Position numbers and translations under genes: made by a program
In this document: piece by piece, positions 18,600 to 25,994 of the stretch
Layout of the letters: each line of letters starts with the position of its first letter
Position numbering within the stretch: position 1 is the stretch's first letter
The notes under the pieces: model-generated
What the model was told of the DNA's origin: nothing
Seen by the model: the letters and a program-made list of their open reading frames with translations, nothing else
Database searches by the model: none
Assembly: GCA_934359185.1 (NCBI GenBank)
Contig: CAKRLE010000011.1
Coordinates: 15,454-79,453, forward strand
Length of the DNA: 64,000 nucleotides
Direction of reading: 5' to 3'
Source: an uncultured Lachnospira sp.
GTDB taxonomy: Bacteria > Bacillota > Clostridia > Lachnospirales > Lachnospiraceae

Positions 18600-20363
18600 A
18601 TGGACACAATCAAACACGCCATTTCAAGAATCAAAGAGGGTGTTCTCAAAGAAATGTTAAGCAACACGCTCTGGATGTACTCATATGTCAAAAGATACTG
18701 GCTTGCTATAATCATCTATACACTTATAGGAATGTCCGGCGTTGTCATGGGAGTTGTTACGAGTTATATTTCTAAAGATCTTGTAGATATTATTACCGGG
18801 CACCAGACTGGCGAGGTAATAATTACATTCTGCATGATGATAGGATTTGGTATTGCCAATACGCTTGTATCCCAGCTAAGCAGCTATGTTTCTAACTGGA
18901 TTAATATACGTGTTGACAACGAAATCAAAGCAGAGATATACGATAAGATTCTAATAACTGACTGGGAAAGCCTTACAACTTACCACACAGGAGACCTGCT
19001 CACAAGATGGGGTTCAGATGCATCTAATATATCAGGTGGAGTACTCAGTTGGCTTCCTAATATGTTCATATATCTTTTCAGGTTCATATCAGCTCTTGCA
19101 ATTGTACTTGTCAATGACCCTACATTTGCAATATTTGCACTTCTCGGAGTACCTGTGAGCGCACTTATGTCCCGCACACTCATGAGACGCATGGTTAACA
19201 ATAACAAACGCAGTGCCGCATTAAGTGCCAAAACTTCAGGATTTAACCAGGAAGCATTTTCTAATATACAGACTGTCAAAGCATTTGACCTTGTTAAATT
19301 ATATGGAAAAAGGCTTCGTGAGATTCAAAAGGAATACCTCGATATGAAGATGGAATTTAACAGAATGTCAATGCTCACATCTTTCATATTATCAACTGTA
19401 GGGCTTCTCGTATCTTATAGCTGTTACGGCTGGGGAATTTACCGTGTATGGAGTGGTGTCATAAGCTATGGTACAATGACACTTTTCCTGTCAATGGCAG
19501 GACAGCTCACTGGTGCCATGAACTCGCTTATATCTCTTGTTCCTTCTGCAATAAGCATGTCTACCTCAATAACACGACTTCGCGACATACTAGAGATGCC
19601 TAAAGAAGATTACTCTGATGATGATGCTGTCAAAGAACTGGCTGTCAGCAGCATGGATTGCGGCATCAATATCGAAATCAGCGATATGAGCTATACATAC
19701 AAAACTGGAACCAATGTATTTTCACATGCTTCTATTGAAGCACATCCGCATGAGATAATTGCTCTTGTAGGTCCATCCGGTGAAGGAAAAACTACCATGT
19801 TAAGAATTCTTCTATCGCTTCTTTCAACATATGAAGGACAGTGCATTGTATATGGCAGTGATAAAAATAAAGCTATACATCTGTCTCCATCAACAAGAAA
19901 ACTTTTTTCATATGTACCTCAGGGAAATACAATGTTTTCAGGAACAATTGCTTATAATATGCGCACTGTCAAGCCAGATGCCACAGATGAAGATATTATT
20001 GACGTTTTAAAGGAAGCCTGTGCATGGGAATTCGTAAGGGAGCTTCCTGAACAGATTAATACAGAGATTAAAGAGCGTGGAGGCGGATTTTCTGAAGGTC
20101 AGGCACAGCGTCTTGCAATAGCAAGGGCGCTTCTCCGTAAATCGCCGATACTGCTTCTTGACGAAGCAACATCTGCTCTTGATGTAGCTACAGAACGCCA
20201 GATTCTTAAAAATCTTATGCAGGATGATTATCCAAGAACGTGTATTGTGACAACACACCGCCCAACAGTTCTAAATATCTGTGACAGGGTATATGCCATA
20301 AAAGACAGGCAATGCAGAGTTCTTACAGACGAAGAGATTACTAAGATGATTAATGAATTTTAA
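18600..20363 (+). CDS. ABC exporter, fused membrane and ATPase domains
   Basis: The 587-residue half-transporter has a six-helix type-1 exporter domain (about 30-320) followed by an ATPase. ATPase motifs are Walker A GPSGEGKTT, Q-loop YVPQGNTMFSGT, signature GGGFSEGQAQRLAIARA, Walker B PILLLDEATSALD and VTTHRPT. There is no N-terminal C39 peptidase, so it would not cleave a leader itself. The signature FSEGQ departs from LSGGQ but occurs in some exporters. It is encoded 17 nt after the PqqD-HprK-like gene and points to export of a modified peptide or small protein. Confidence 0.88.
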   Translation: MDTIKHAISRIKEGVLKEMLSNTLWMYSYVKRYWLAIIIYTLIGMSGVVMGVVTSYISKDLVDIITGHQTGEVIITFCMMIGFGIANTLVSQLSSYVSNWINIRVDNEIKAEIYDKILITDWESLTTYHTGDLLTRWGSDASNISGGVLSWLPNMFIYLFRFISALAIVLVNDPTFAIFALLGVPVSALMSRTLMRRMVNNNKRSAALSAKTSGFNQEAFSNIQTVKAFDLVKLYGKRLREIQKEYLDMKMEFNRMSMLTSFILSTVGLLVSYSCYGWGIYRVWSGVISYGTMTLFLSMAGQLTGAMNSLISLVPSAISMSTSITRLRDILEMPKEDYSDDDAVKELAVSSMDCGINIEISDMSYTYKTGTNVFSHASIEAHPHEIIALVGPSGEGKTTMLRILLSLLSTYEGQCIVYGSDKNKAIHLSPSTRKLFSYVPQGNTMFSGTIAYNMRTVKPDATDEDIIDVLKEACAWEFVRELPEQINTEIKERGGGFSEGQAQRLAIARALLRKSPILLLDEATSALDVATERQILKNLMQDDYPRTCIVTTHRPTVLNICDRVYAIKDRQCRVLTDEEITKMINEF

Positions 20364-20375
20364 TCATCAGTTTAA

Positions 20376-20410
20376 AAAAGCTGCCACACATAAATTGTGC
20401 GGCAGCTTTT
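20376..20410. terminator. Bidirectional terminator between convergent genes
   Basis: AAAAGCTGCCACACA (20376-20390) pairs with TGTGCGGCAGCTTTT (20396-20410). A/T tracts on both sides suit the exporter gene (plus) and the small leader-bearing gene (minus). Confidence 0.85.
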
Positions 20411-20432
20411 ATCGTATCTTCTATACTATTTA

Positions 20433-20876
20433 TCAATCATACTTACCCTGTACGTTAGTTGCATGATTACAGCTCCATGTAACACCTGTAATAGCCAAAG
20501 CTTTAGTTGTTGCCTCATCTGCAGCCTTTGCCCATACCTTGAATGTAACGTTGTCTCCTGATCTGTAACCATTTGCATGTAAATCACGTGTTACAACAGC
20601 CTTATTACCAGAAAACGTACATGGAAATTCTGAATACGCATCTGTCAACGGAGCACTGAAGCTGATTACATAATTAACGCCTGTTGAGATATGCTCAACC
20701 TGTGTAGAATGAGTTGCTCTCATCTCAAATACATTATGTGAACCATTCCAGTTCTGAACTGATGAACCGCCTACTGTCCAGCAGTCTCCACCGCCAACTG
20801 CAGTTCCACTTGCCATATAGACATTCTCACTTAAATCTTCAATCATGCTTATGACTGGTTTCTCATACTTAACCAT
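20433..20876 (-). CDS. Small protein with peptide-leader-like N-terminus and a beta-sandwich-like body
   Basis: This 147-residue protein starts MVKYEKPVISMIEDLSENVY and continues MASGTAVGG, a leader-like segment ending in a double glycine. I chose the ATG at 20876 because AGGGGG lies about 9 nt upstream; earlier starts add at most seven residues. The body (about 32-147) is Trp/Asn/Thr/Val rich with Cys near both ends (GGGDCW and TWSCN) and a segment RDLHANGYRSGDNVTFKVW. That pattern recalls a CBM2-type beta sandwich with its terminal disulfide, but the resemblance is weak. There is no Sec signal peptide. It converges on the PqqD-HprK/ABC pair and is a candidate substrate of it. Confidence 0.6.
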   Translation of the reverse strand: MVKYEKPVISMIEDLSENVYMASGTAVGGGDCWTVGGSSVQNWNGSHNVFEMRATHSTQVEHISTGVNYVISFSAPLTDAYSEFPCTFSGNKAVVTRDLHANGYRSGDNVTFKVWAKAADEATTKALAITGVTWSCNHATNVQGKYD

Positions 20877-20943
20877 AATATACATCCCCCTAATCACTAT
20901 ATATAATCCGTATATTAATCAAGCCACCACAATAGTTGTATGT

Positions 20944-21006
20944 GTCATATTTTATTATACATATGACCCTTTTTTTAATAATAGCAATTTAAATATTAAT
21001 AGTCAA
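20944..21006 (-). promoter_or_regulatory. Promoter and inverted repeat before the leader-bearing gene
   Basis: On the minus strand TTGACT (21001-21006) and TATTAT (20978-20983) are 17 bp apart. Just downstream is the inverted repeat GTCATAT/ATATGAC (20944-20967), a possible operator or leader hairpin. Confidence 0.55.
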
Positions 21007-21023
21007 TTAATATGTTATTATTT

Positions 21024-22430
21024 TTACATTTTTTTGACATTTGAATGTTTTTTATGTCTTCTTTTCATTCTTCTCCTGCGCTGGTTCATAAAATAAACTG
21101 CAATAAACACCACTATAATAAGTATTGCAGCCGCAAGAATAATAATAAGCACACCTATTCCTTTGCTTTCACTGCCTGCCCAGTCGCCTTGTGCAGTATT
21201 ATCTGTCCTGACAGCCGATGTATCGTCTGACAATGATAATGATTCCTTAGTACTCTTCTCCTGCTCTTCCTTAATTTTTTTCAAGTCAGATGCAAGCAGG
21301 GTGTAGTTATCTGTATATTCATATCCACAACTATTACATGTATATGTTGTATATCCATATTCTGTGTCTGTACTATCTGTCACTTTCTTTGAATATCTTT
21401 CGCCAGGAACCTTGTCAAGCGGTGTTATCTCGTTATCACATGTATCAGGAAGCAGATTCTTACTGTAATCATATACTTCTCTTCTCTCAAATGTCTCACT
21501 ACATCCATCAATCACAAGATTAGTGCTTAACAGCTCGCCATAATAAGCTTTACAGTATGCCCTTCTGTCTGTATTATCCTCAAAAAAGGAAATGAAGCCA
21601 TTAACATTGCAATTAGTAATCTTCCCAGAATATTTCTGTCCATATGGATAGAACATATACATTCCGGTAAGTCCGCCATCATGAACATAGCCGTGGTCTG
21701 AATCATATCCGTACACCGTAACATTACAGTTATCCATGTCAATGTATCCTGTGGCATAAGCACCGCCAAGGAACTGCTCATCTTTATCTTTTACATCATT
21801 ATCAATACATACAAGTGTCATTGTAGAATCGGTATTAGTTATTGAACCTCTTCCATATCCGGCAATTCCTCCAACACCAAACATCCTGGCTGTTGTTGAC
21901 AGCTGCAGCTGGCCTGATATTGTGCATCCATCGATAATGCCACCATCAAGGAATCCTGCAACCGAACCCAGAAATACAGGAACGTCTGATTCAAGAGATG
22001 CCTTTATATTGATAAGCTTGAGATTAGATATTGAAGCTCCCTCTCTTACAATACTAAACAAACCGCCAAAATATGTATCATATTTCTTATAATTGCCATC
22101 ATATGATGTGTCTGACTCCGAACCTGTCACACTATAACTTAAATTAAGAACTGCATGTCCGTTGCCATCCAGCTTTCCTCTAAATGTAAATGGAATCCAG
22201 TTAACTCCTGACATATCAATGTCAGCATCAAGCCTGTAGCTTCCTGAAGGATTATCTGCAATCGCCGCAAGCCCTTCCCTGGTAGTGACACTTATCACGC
22301 CATCCTCAGCATAAGCCACAATTCCACTATTCACCCCCGCATTGCCCAGACCGCAGTATGCAAGCACGCAAGCCAGCCCCACAGCCACAAGTGCTACAAG
22401 CCTGACTACCATCTTTTTACATGTTTTCAT
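21024..22430 (-). CDS. Membrane-anchored surface protein with beta-helix-like repeats
   Basis: The 468-residue protein starts at the ATG 22430, preceded by GAGGGAGAG, with a signal peptide (MKTCKKMVVRLVALVAVGLA, cleavage probably near AYAED). The body has turns typical of GLUG-like right-handed beta-helices (SYRLDADIDMSG, LDGNGHAVLNLSY, GGLFSIVREGASISNLKLIN). Near 385 is a CNSCGYEYTDNY motif common on Lachnospiraceae surface proteins. The C-terminus has one membrane helix and a basic tail (RRRRMKRRHKK) instead of LPxTG. It lies directly upstream of the leader-bearing gene but has its own promoter. It is probably an adhesin or binding protein; the ligand is unknown. Confidence 0.72.
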   Translation of the reverse strand: MKTCKKMVVRLVALVAVGLACVLAYCGLGNAGVNSGIVAYAEDGVISVTTREGLAAIADNPSGSYRLDADIDMSGVNWIPFTFRGKLDGNGHAVLNLSYSVTGSESDTSYDGNYKKYDTYFGGLFSIVREGASISNLKLINIKASLESDVPVFLGSVAGFLDGGIIDGCTISGQLQLSTTARMFGVGGIAGYGRGSITNTDSTMTLVCIDNDVKDKDEQFLGGAYATGYIDMDNCNVTVYGYDSDHGYVHDGGLTGMYMFYPYGQKYSGKITNCNVNGFISFFEDNTDRRAYCKAYYGELLSTNLVIDGCSETFERREVYDYSKNLLPDTCDNEITPLDKVPGERYSKKVTDSTDTEYGYTTYTCNSCGYEYTDNYTLLASDLKKIKEEQEKSTKESLSLSDDTSAVRTDNTAQGDWAGSESKGIGVLIIILAAAILIIVVFIAVYFMNQRRRRMKRRHKKHSNVKKM

Positions 22431-22461
22431 AACTCTCCCTCGCTTTATAACATTTGCGATT

Positions 22462-22490
22462 ATTTTACCACTTATAAGGACAAATTCCAA
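22462..22490 (-). promoter_or_regulatory. Promoter of the surface-protein gene
   Basis: TTGGAA (22485-22490) and TAAAAT (22462-22467) on the minus strand are 17 bp apart. The -35 box starts two bases from the outer end of the giant palindrome at 22493. Confidence 0.55.
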
Positions 22491-22492
22491 TA

Positions 22493-22763
22493 AAAAACTA
22501 TATACCTGCTCTGTGGGAGTCTGTCTCTGCGTGCCGTAAACTGCTGAATATTTGCATAACCGACTGTCGTGCAGTTCTTAGGGCGGTGCTAGACAAAAGC
22601 TAAGCCGACTGCTAAACGTCCAAACAAAGTGCGTTTTTAGCAAGTCGGCTTTAATAGACTTTGTCGTGCCACCCTTAGAAATGCTAGACACAAAGGGCTC
22701 GCAAATATTCAGCAGTTTACGGCACGCAGAGACAGACTCTCACGGAGCAGGCATACAGTTTTT
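22493..22763. repeat. Giant palindromic element, copy 1 (63-bp arms, 145-bp core)
   Basis: The left arm (22493-22555) and right arm (22701-22763) are inverted repeats matching at 59 of 63 positions; the inner 39 are perfect and all four differences are transitions. The ends are A5 and T5, so either strand could form a terminator. The core (22556-22700) has two half-units, each an imperfect inverted repeat of TGTCNNGCA: 22565-22573 with 22587-22595, and 22662-22670 with 22682-22690. They flank a central hairpin, 22602-22618 with 22632-22651 (AAGCCGACT...AGTCGGCTT). The core is shared with 48803-48948 in reverse orientation; the arms are not. No open frame is plausible inside. It fills the 350-nt spacer between degV and the surface-protein promoter. 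Confidence 0.9.
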
Positions 22764-22780
22764 GTTTATTAAATCCTGAT

Positions 22781-23638
22781 TTACAAAATGTCATCATGTG
22801 ATATATACACAATTCCAAATGCATCCGGACCTATATGTGACCCGATTGTAGGTCCTATCTCTCTTATCTTAGGATTTTCAACAACAAATCCCAATTTTTC
22901 AAGATTTCTTATAAACCCTGCAACATTTCCCCTGTCATGGCTATACAGATAATACACCGGATATCTTTCATCTGGCTTATCTGCATCTACCATCTTGGCA
23001 ATATGCTTTATTGCATGTCTTATTCCAACCTGCTTCCCACATAATTCAACTGTTCCCTCTGATTTAAATGTCACGATAGGCTTTATATTGGCAAGTGTCC
23101 CAATGCTTGCAACACCTCTTGAGATTCTTCCCCCCTTATACAGATATTCAAGAGTGTCTAATCCTGCATATATTCTTATTCTCTTTTTCAGGCTCTCAAT
23201 CTCACTGATAATATCATCAGCCGCCAATCCCTGATCTCTCATATTTACTGCTATATCTACTAAAATTCTTATTCCAAGAGATGCACTCCTGCTGTCAACA
23301 ATATATATTTTATCATAATCAGCCATGTCCTTAGCCATCATAGCTGTCTGATATGTACCACTCAATGCACTTGAAACAAGAATTGCTATGACTGTATCAC
23401 CTGCTTCTTTAGCAGCCTCAAATCTGTCAAGAAACTCTGCTGGCGAAGGCTGGGCTGTCTTAGGTGTTTCTTTGCTGTTCAAAAGCTTATCATAGAACAT
23501 CTCTTTTGTAATAGTCACACCATCAATATAATGCTCTTCCCCAAAACTTACTGACATTGGAACACATTGTATATTCCTTCTTTTAAGTTCATCCATATTA
23601 TAATCTGCAGCTGAATCTGTTATTATCTGAATACTCAT
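22781..23638 (-). CDS. DegV-family fatty-acid-binding protein
   Basis: The 285-residue protein starts at the ATG 23638 (GGAG 8 nt upstream) with IQIITDSAADY, the DegV opening. Family motifs SFGEEHYIDGVTI, KTAQPSPAEFLDRFE, SSALSGTYQTA and GRISRGVASIGTLANIKPI are in order. DegV/FakB proteins hold a fatty acid for phosphorylation by FakA. No fakA is nearby and the specific role is unknown. The gene is monocistronic, its transcript probably ending in the giant palindrome 18 nt beyond the stop. Confidence 0.93.
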   Translation of the reverse strand: MSIQIITDSAADYNMDELKRRNIQCVPMSVSFGEEHYIDGVTITKEMFYDKLLNSKETPKTAQPSPAEFLDRFEAAKEAGDTVIAILVSSALSGTYQTAMMAKDMADYDKIYIVDSRSASLGIRILVDIAVNMRDQGLAADDIISEIESLKKRIRIYAGLDTLEYLYKGGRISRGVASIGTLANIKPIVTFKSEGTVELCGKQVGIRHAIKHIAKMVDADKPDERYPVYYLYSHDRGNVAGFIRNLEKLGFVVENPKIREIGPTIGSHIGPDAFGIVYISHDDIL

Positions 23639-23833
23639 TAATTCTCCATTCTGACACAATATATATGCCATATTTCTAATTTTTCATAAAAACTATATCC
23701 TTTTGCTTTACAAATGTCAACCTTTTACATTTTAATCTTTACACTATGCAATTATTTCGATGGAAAGAACTCATCATATCTGCTATTATATGCATATAAA
23801 TGTATTAATGGTGTACCTGGGAGGACTTTAATC

Positions 23834-24901
23834 ATGAACAGATCCAAAGCTATGCATAACAATGATGATTACCCTATAGACATAGTAATTGCATGGGTTG
23901 ATGGAAGTGACCCTGAATGGAAATCCCTGAAAGCCTCATATGATCCAGTTTTGCCTGATACTGCCACTAACACTGCAGCACGCACTGATACAGATGATTC
24001 AGATGAAAGATACCGCGACTGGGATATCCTTAAATATCTTTTCCGCGGAATTGAAAACTGCATGCCATGGGTAAGAACCATACATTTCGTATCATGTGGC
24101 CAGATTCCAGTCTGGCTTAATACAGACCATCCAAAACTTCATCTTGTAAACCACACAGACTATATTCCTTCTCAGTACCTTCCTACGTTTAATTCTCATA
24201 CGATAGAGCTTAATTTTCACAGAATCGAGGGATTATCTGAGCATTTTATATATTTTAATGATGATATGTTTATCACATCGGCCCTTGACAGACATGATTT
24301 TTTTATTGGCGGCATGCCTGTTGATATGCTTGCATTGCAGCCTGTTGTTGCCAATCCGCAAAATGAGGTGATGTCACACATATATCTTAATAACACACTA
24401 GCTATCGCAAGACATTTTAACAAATATGATAATATGCGCCAATATCCTCACAATTATTTCAACATCCATTATCCATTAAAGAATTATGTATACAATAATC
24501 TTGAGCGTGTGTTTCCACTCTACACAGGATTCTACACAGCTCATGGCGCATCACCTTTATGCATATCTACATATAAAGAAGTCTGGGAAAAGGAATATGA
24601 TCTGCTTGATGCCACATGCAGCCACAGATTCAGAGACAGAGAAGACGTATCACAATATCTTTTAAGAGAATGGCAGAAACAGACAGACCAGTTTGTATCT
24701 GTCAATATTGATAATCTTCTGGGATATTACAATATCTCTGATGACATCACGCCAATTGTACGTGCCATACTTTCACGTTCCAAGAAAACTCTGTGTATCA
24801 ATGATTCCAATACACAAGTAGATTACATAAGAATCAAAACAGAACTTGCACAGGCATTTGAACAGGTATTTCCTGACAAATCACAATTTGAAGTCCTATA
24901 A
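23834..24901 (+). CDS. Stealth-family sugar-phosphate transferase
   Basis: The 355-residue protein has conserved region 1 IDIVIAWVDGSDPEW. Region 2 follows (RDWDILKYLFRGIENCMPWV, then FNSHTIELNFHRI and YFNDDMFI), and region 3 has the HxYPLKN-like part and a C-terminal His-rich HRFRDRED. Stealth proteins transfer hexose-1-phosphate in capsule or cell-wall polymer synthesis. I start at the ATG 23834 because GGGAGGAC lies 7 nt upstream and homology begins just after; the frame is open back to 23714. It stands alone without other glycan genes, so the acceptor is unknown. Confidence 0.88.
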   Translation: MNRSKAMHNNDDYPIDIVIAWVDGSDPEWKSLKASYDPVLPDTATNTAARTDTDDSDERYRDWDILKYLFRGIENCMPWVRTIHFVSCGQIPVWLNTDHPKLHLVNHTDYIPSQYLPTFNSHTIELNFHRIEGLSEHFIYFNDDMFITSALDRHDFFIGGMPVDMLALQPVVANPQNEVMSHIYLNNTLAIARHFNKYDNMRQYPHNYFNIHYPLKNYVYNNLERVFPLYTGFYTAHGASPLCISTYKEVWEKEYDLLDATCSHRFRDREDVSQYLLREWQKQTDQFVSVNIDNLLGYYNISDDITPIVRAILSRSKKTLCINDSNTQVDYIRIKTELAQAFEQVFPDKSQFEVL

Positions 24902-24907
24902 AACAAA

Positions 24908-24950
24908 TAAGCTGGACAGCCCACTAACCATGGAGTTATCCAGCTTTATT
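24908..24950. terminator. Bidirectional terminator between stealth and panE-like genes
   Basis: TAAGCTGGA near 24908-24916 pairs with TCCAGCTTTA near 24938-24947, ending in TTATT; the genes on each side converge. Confidence 0.75.
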
Positions 24951-24979
24951 CATTATATTTTTAATTATTAAATTATGTT

Positions 24980-25927
24980 TTAATTATTTACCTGTTCAAG
25001 CAGCGCTTCATACATAAGCTCTGTAACTGGCAATGAAAGTCCTAAACGCTTTCCTTCCTTTACAAGATATCCGCAGAATGTCTCAAGCTCTGTCTTTCTT
25101 CCAGCAACGACATCTCTCTGAAGCGAGCTTGTCGCGTCATCCTTAAATTCGTTATGGAATCTGTCAACTATCGCCTGTGCATCTGCCTTTTCCACGTTGA
25201 CATTCTTTGCTTTCGCAACGCTGTATGCTTCCCATATAAGATCTTCGTGCTGTTTTGTCTTAACAGGATCTGCCCTTAACTGACCTATATTGTTGTTATA
25301 TCTTGCTGTCTCAACATTATATGCCGCATTGAGAATATATTTTTTCCAGATTTCCCTCTCAATATCTTTGGCTGCAACGCAATCTACTTTAGCATCATCC
25401 AGCAATGACGCTGCTTTCTGTACATTTTTCCACTGCTCATCTGATGGATTCTGTATTCCTATATACATATTGGCAAATGTTCCCTGCTGGACTATGCTTC
25501 CGTCTTTATCAATAAATGACACAATATATATAAGTGAATCCATAACCACAGCACCTGTGATTCCCTCATCTTTTAAGAACTGTCTTGTCCTGTCTCCAGG
25601 GTCAACACCATTCATAATTGGAACTATAACTGTTCCGTCTTTAACACAGTTTTTGAGGTCTTTGCACACACTCTCAAGCGAGTAATTCTTTACACATATA
25701 AATATATAATCCATAGGTTCAAGTTCTAACGAACTTGCAACAACCTTTACAGGCTTTATAACATGCTCTCCCCTGTATTCTGAATGAAGCACAAGACCTT
25801 CTTTTTCAAGAAGCTCTTTTCTTGCACCTCTCGCAACTAATGTCACATCATCATATTTTTCTGCAAGCAATGCTCCAACATATCCTCCAATTCCACCGAT
25901 TCCTATAACTGCTATTTTCTTACTCAT
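24980..25927 (-). CDS. Ketopantoate reductase family protein (PanE/ApbA)
   Basis: The 315-residue NADPH-dependent reductase opens IAVIGIGGIGGYVGALLA (Rossmann GxGxxG). FICVKNYSLESV and IMNGVDPGDRTRQ follow, and then the C-terminal helical domain with KKYILNAAYNVETA (catalytic Lys) and SSLQRDVVAGRKTELETFCG. PanE reduces 2-dehydropantoate to pantoate in CoA synthesis, but the family also includes other 2-keto-acid reductases and no pantothenate genes are adjacent. GGAAGT precedes the ATG. A separate minus unit lies upstream. Confidence 0.85.
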   Translation of the reverse strand: MSKKIAVIGIGGIGGYVGALLAEKYDDVTLVARGARKELLEKEGLVLHSEYRGEHVIKPVKVVASSLELEPMDYIFICVKNYSLESVCKDLKNCVKDGTVIVPIMNGVDPGDRTRQFLKDEGITGAVVMDSLIYIVSFIDKDGSIVQQGTFANMYIGIQNPSDEQWKNVQKAASLLDDAKVDCVAAKDIEREIWKKYILNAAYNVETARYNNNIGQLRADPVKTKQHEDLIWEAYSVAKAKNVNVEKADAQAIVDRFHNEFKDDATSSLQRDVVAGRKTELETFCGYLVKEGKRLGLSLPVTELMYEALLEQVNN

Positions 25928-25994
25928 TGTATATTACTTCCTTTTCTATTATTTATTTTACAGCGCTGCGAAGAAATTACAAATGTTAATATCC

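Noticed and set aside
22556..22700. Retron msr-msd interpretation of the palindrome core
   Set aside because: No reverse transcriptase gene lies near either copy, and two cores in unrelated spacers do not fit a retron operon.
22493..22763. Reading the giant palindrome as an integron attC site
   Set aside because: attC sites have conserved ends and a variable centre. Here the centre is conserved and the ends vary, and no integron integrase is seen.
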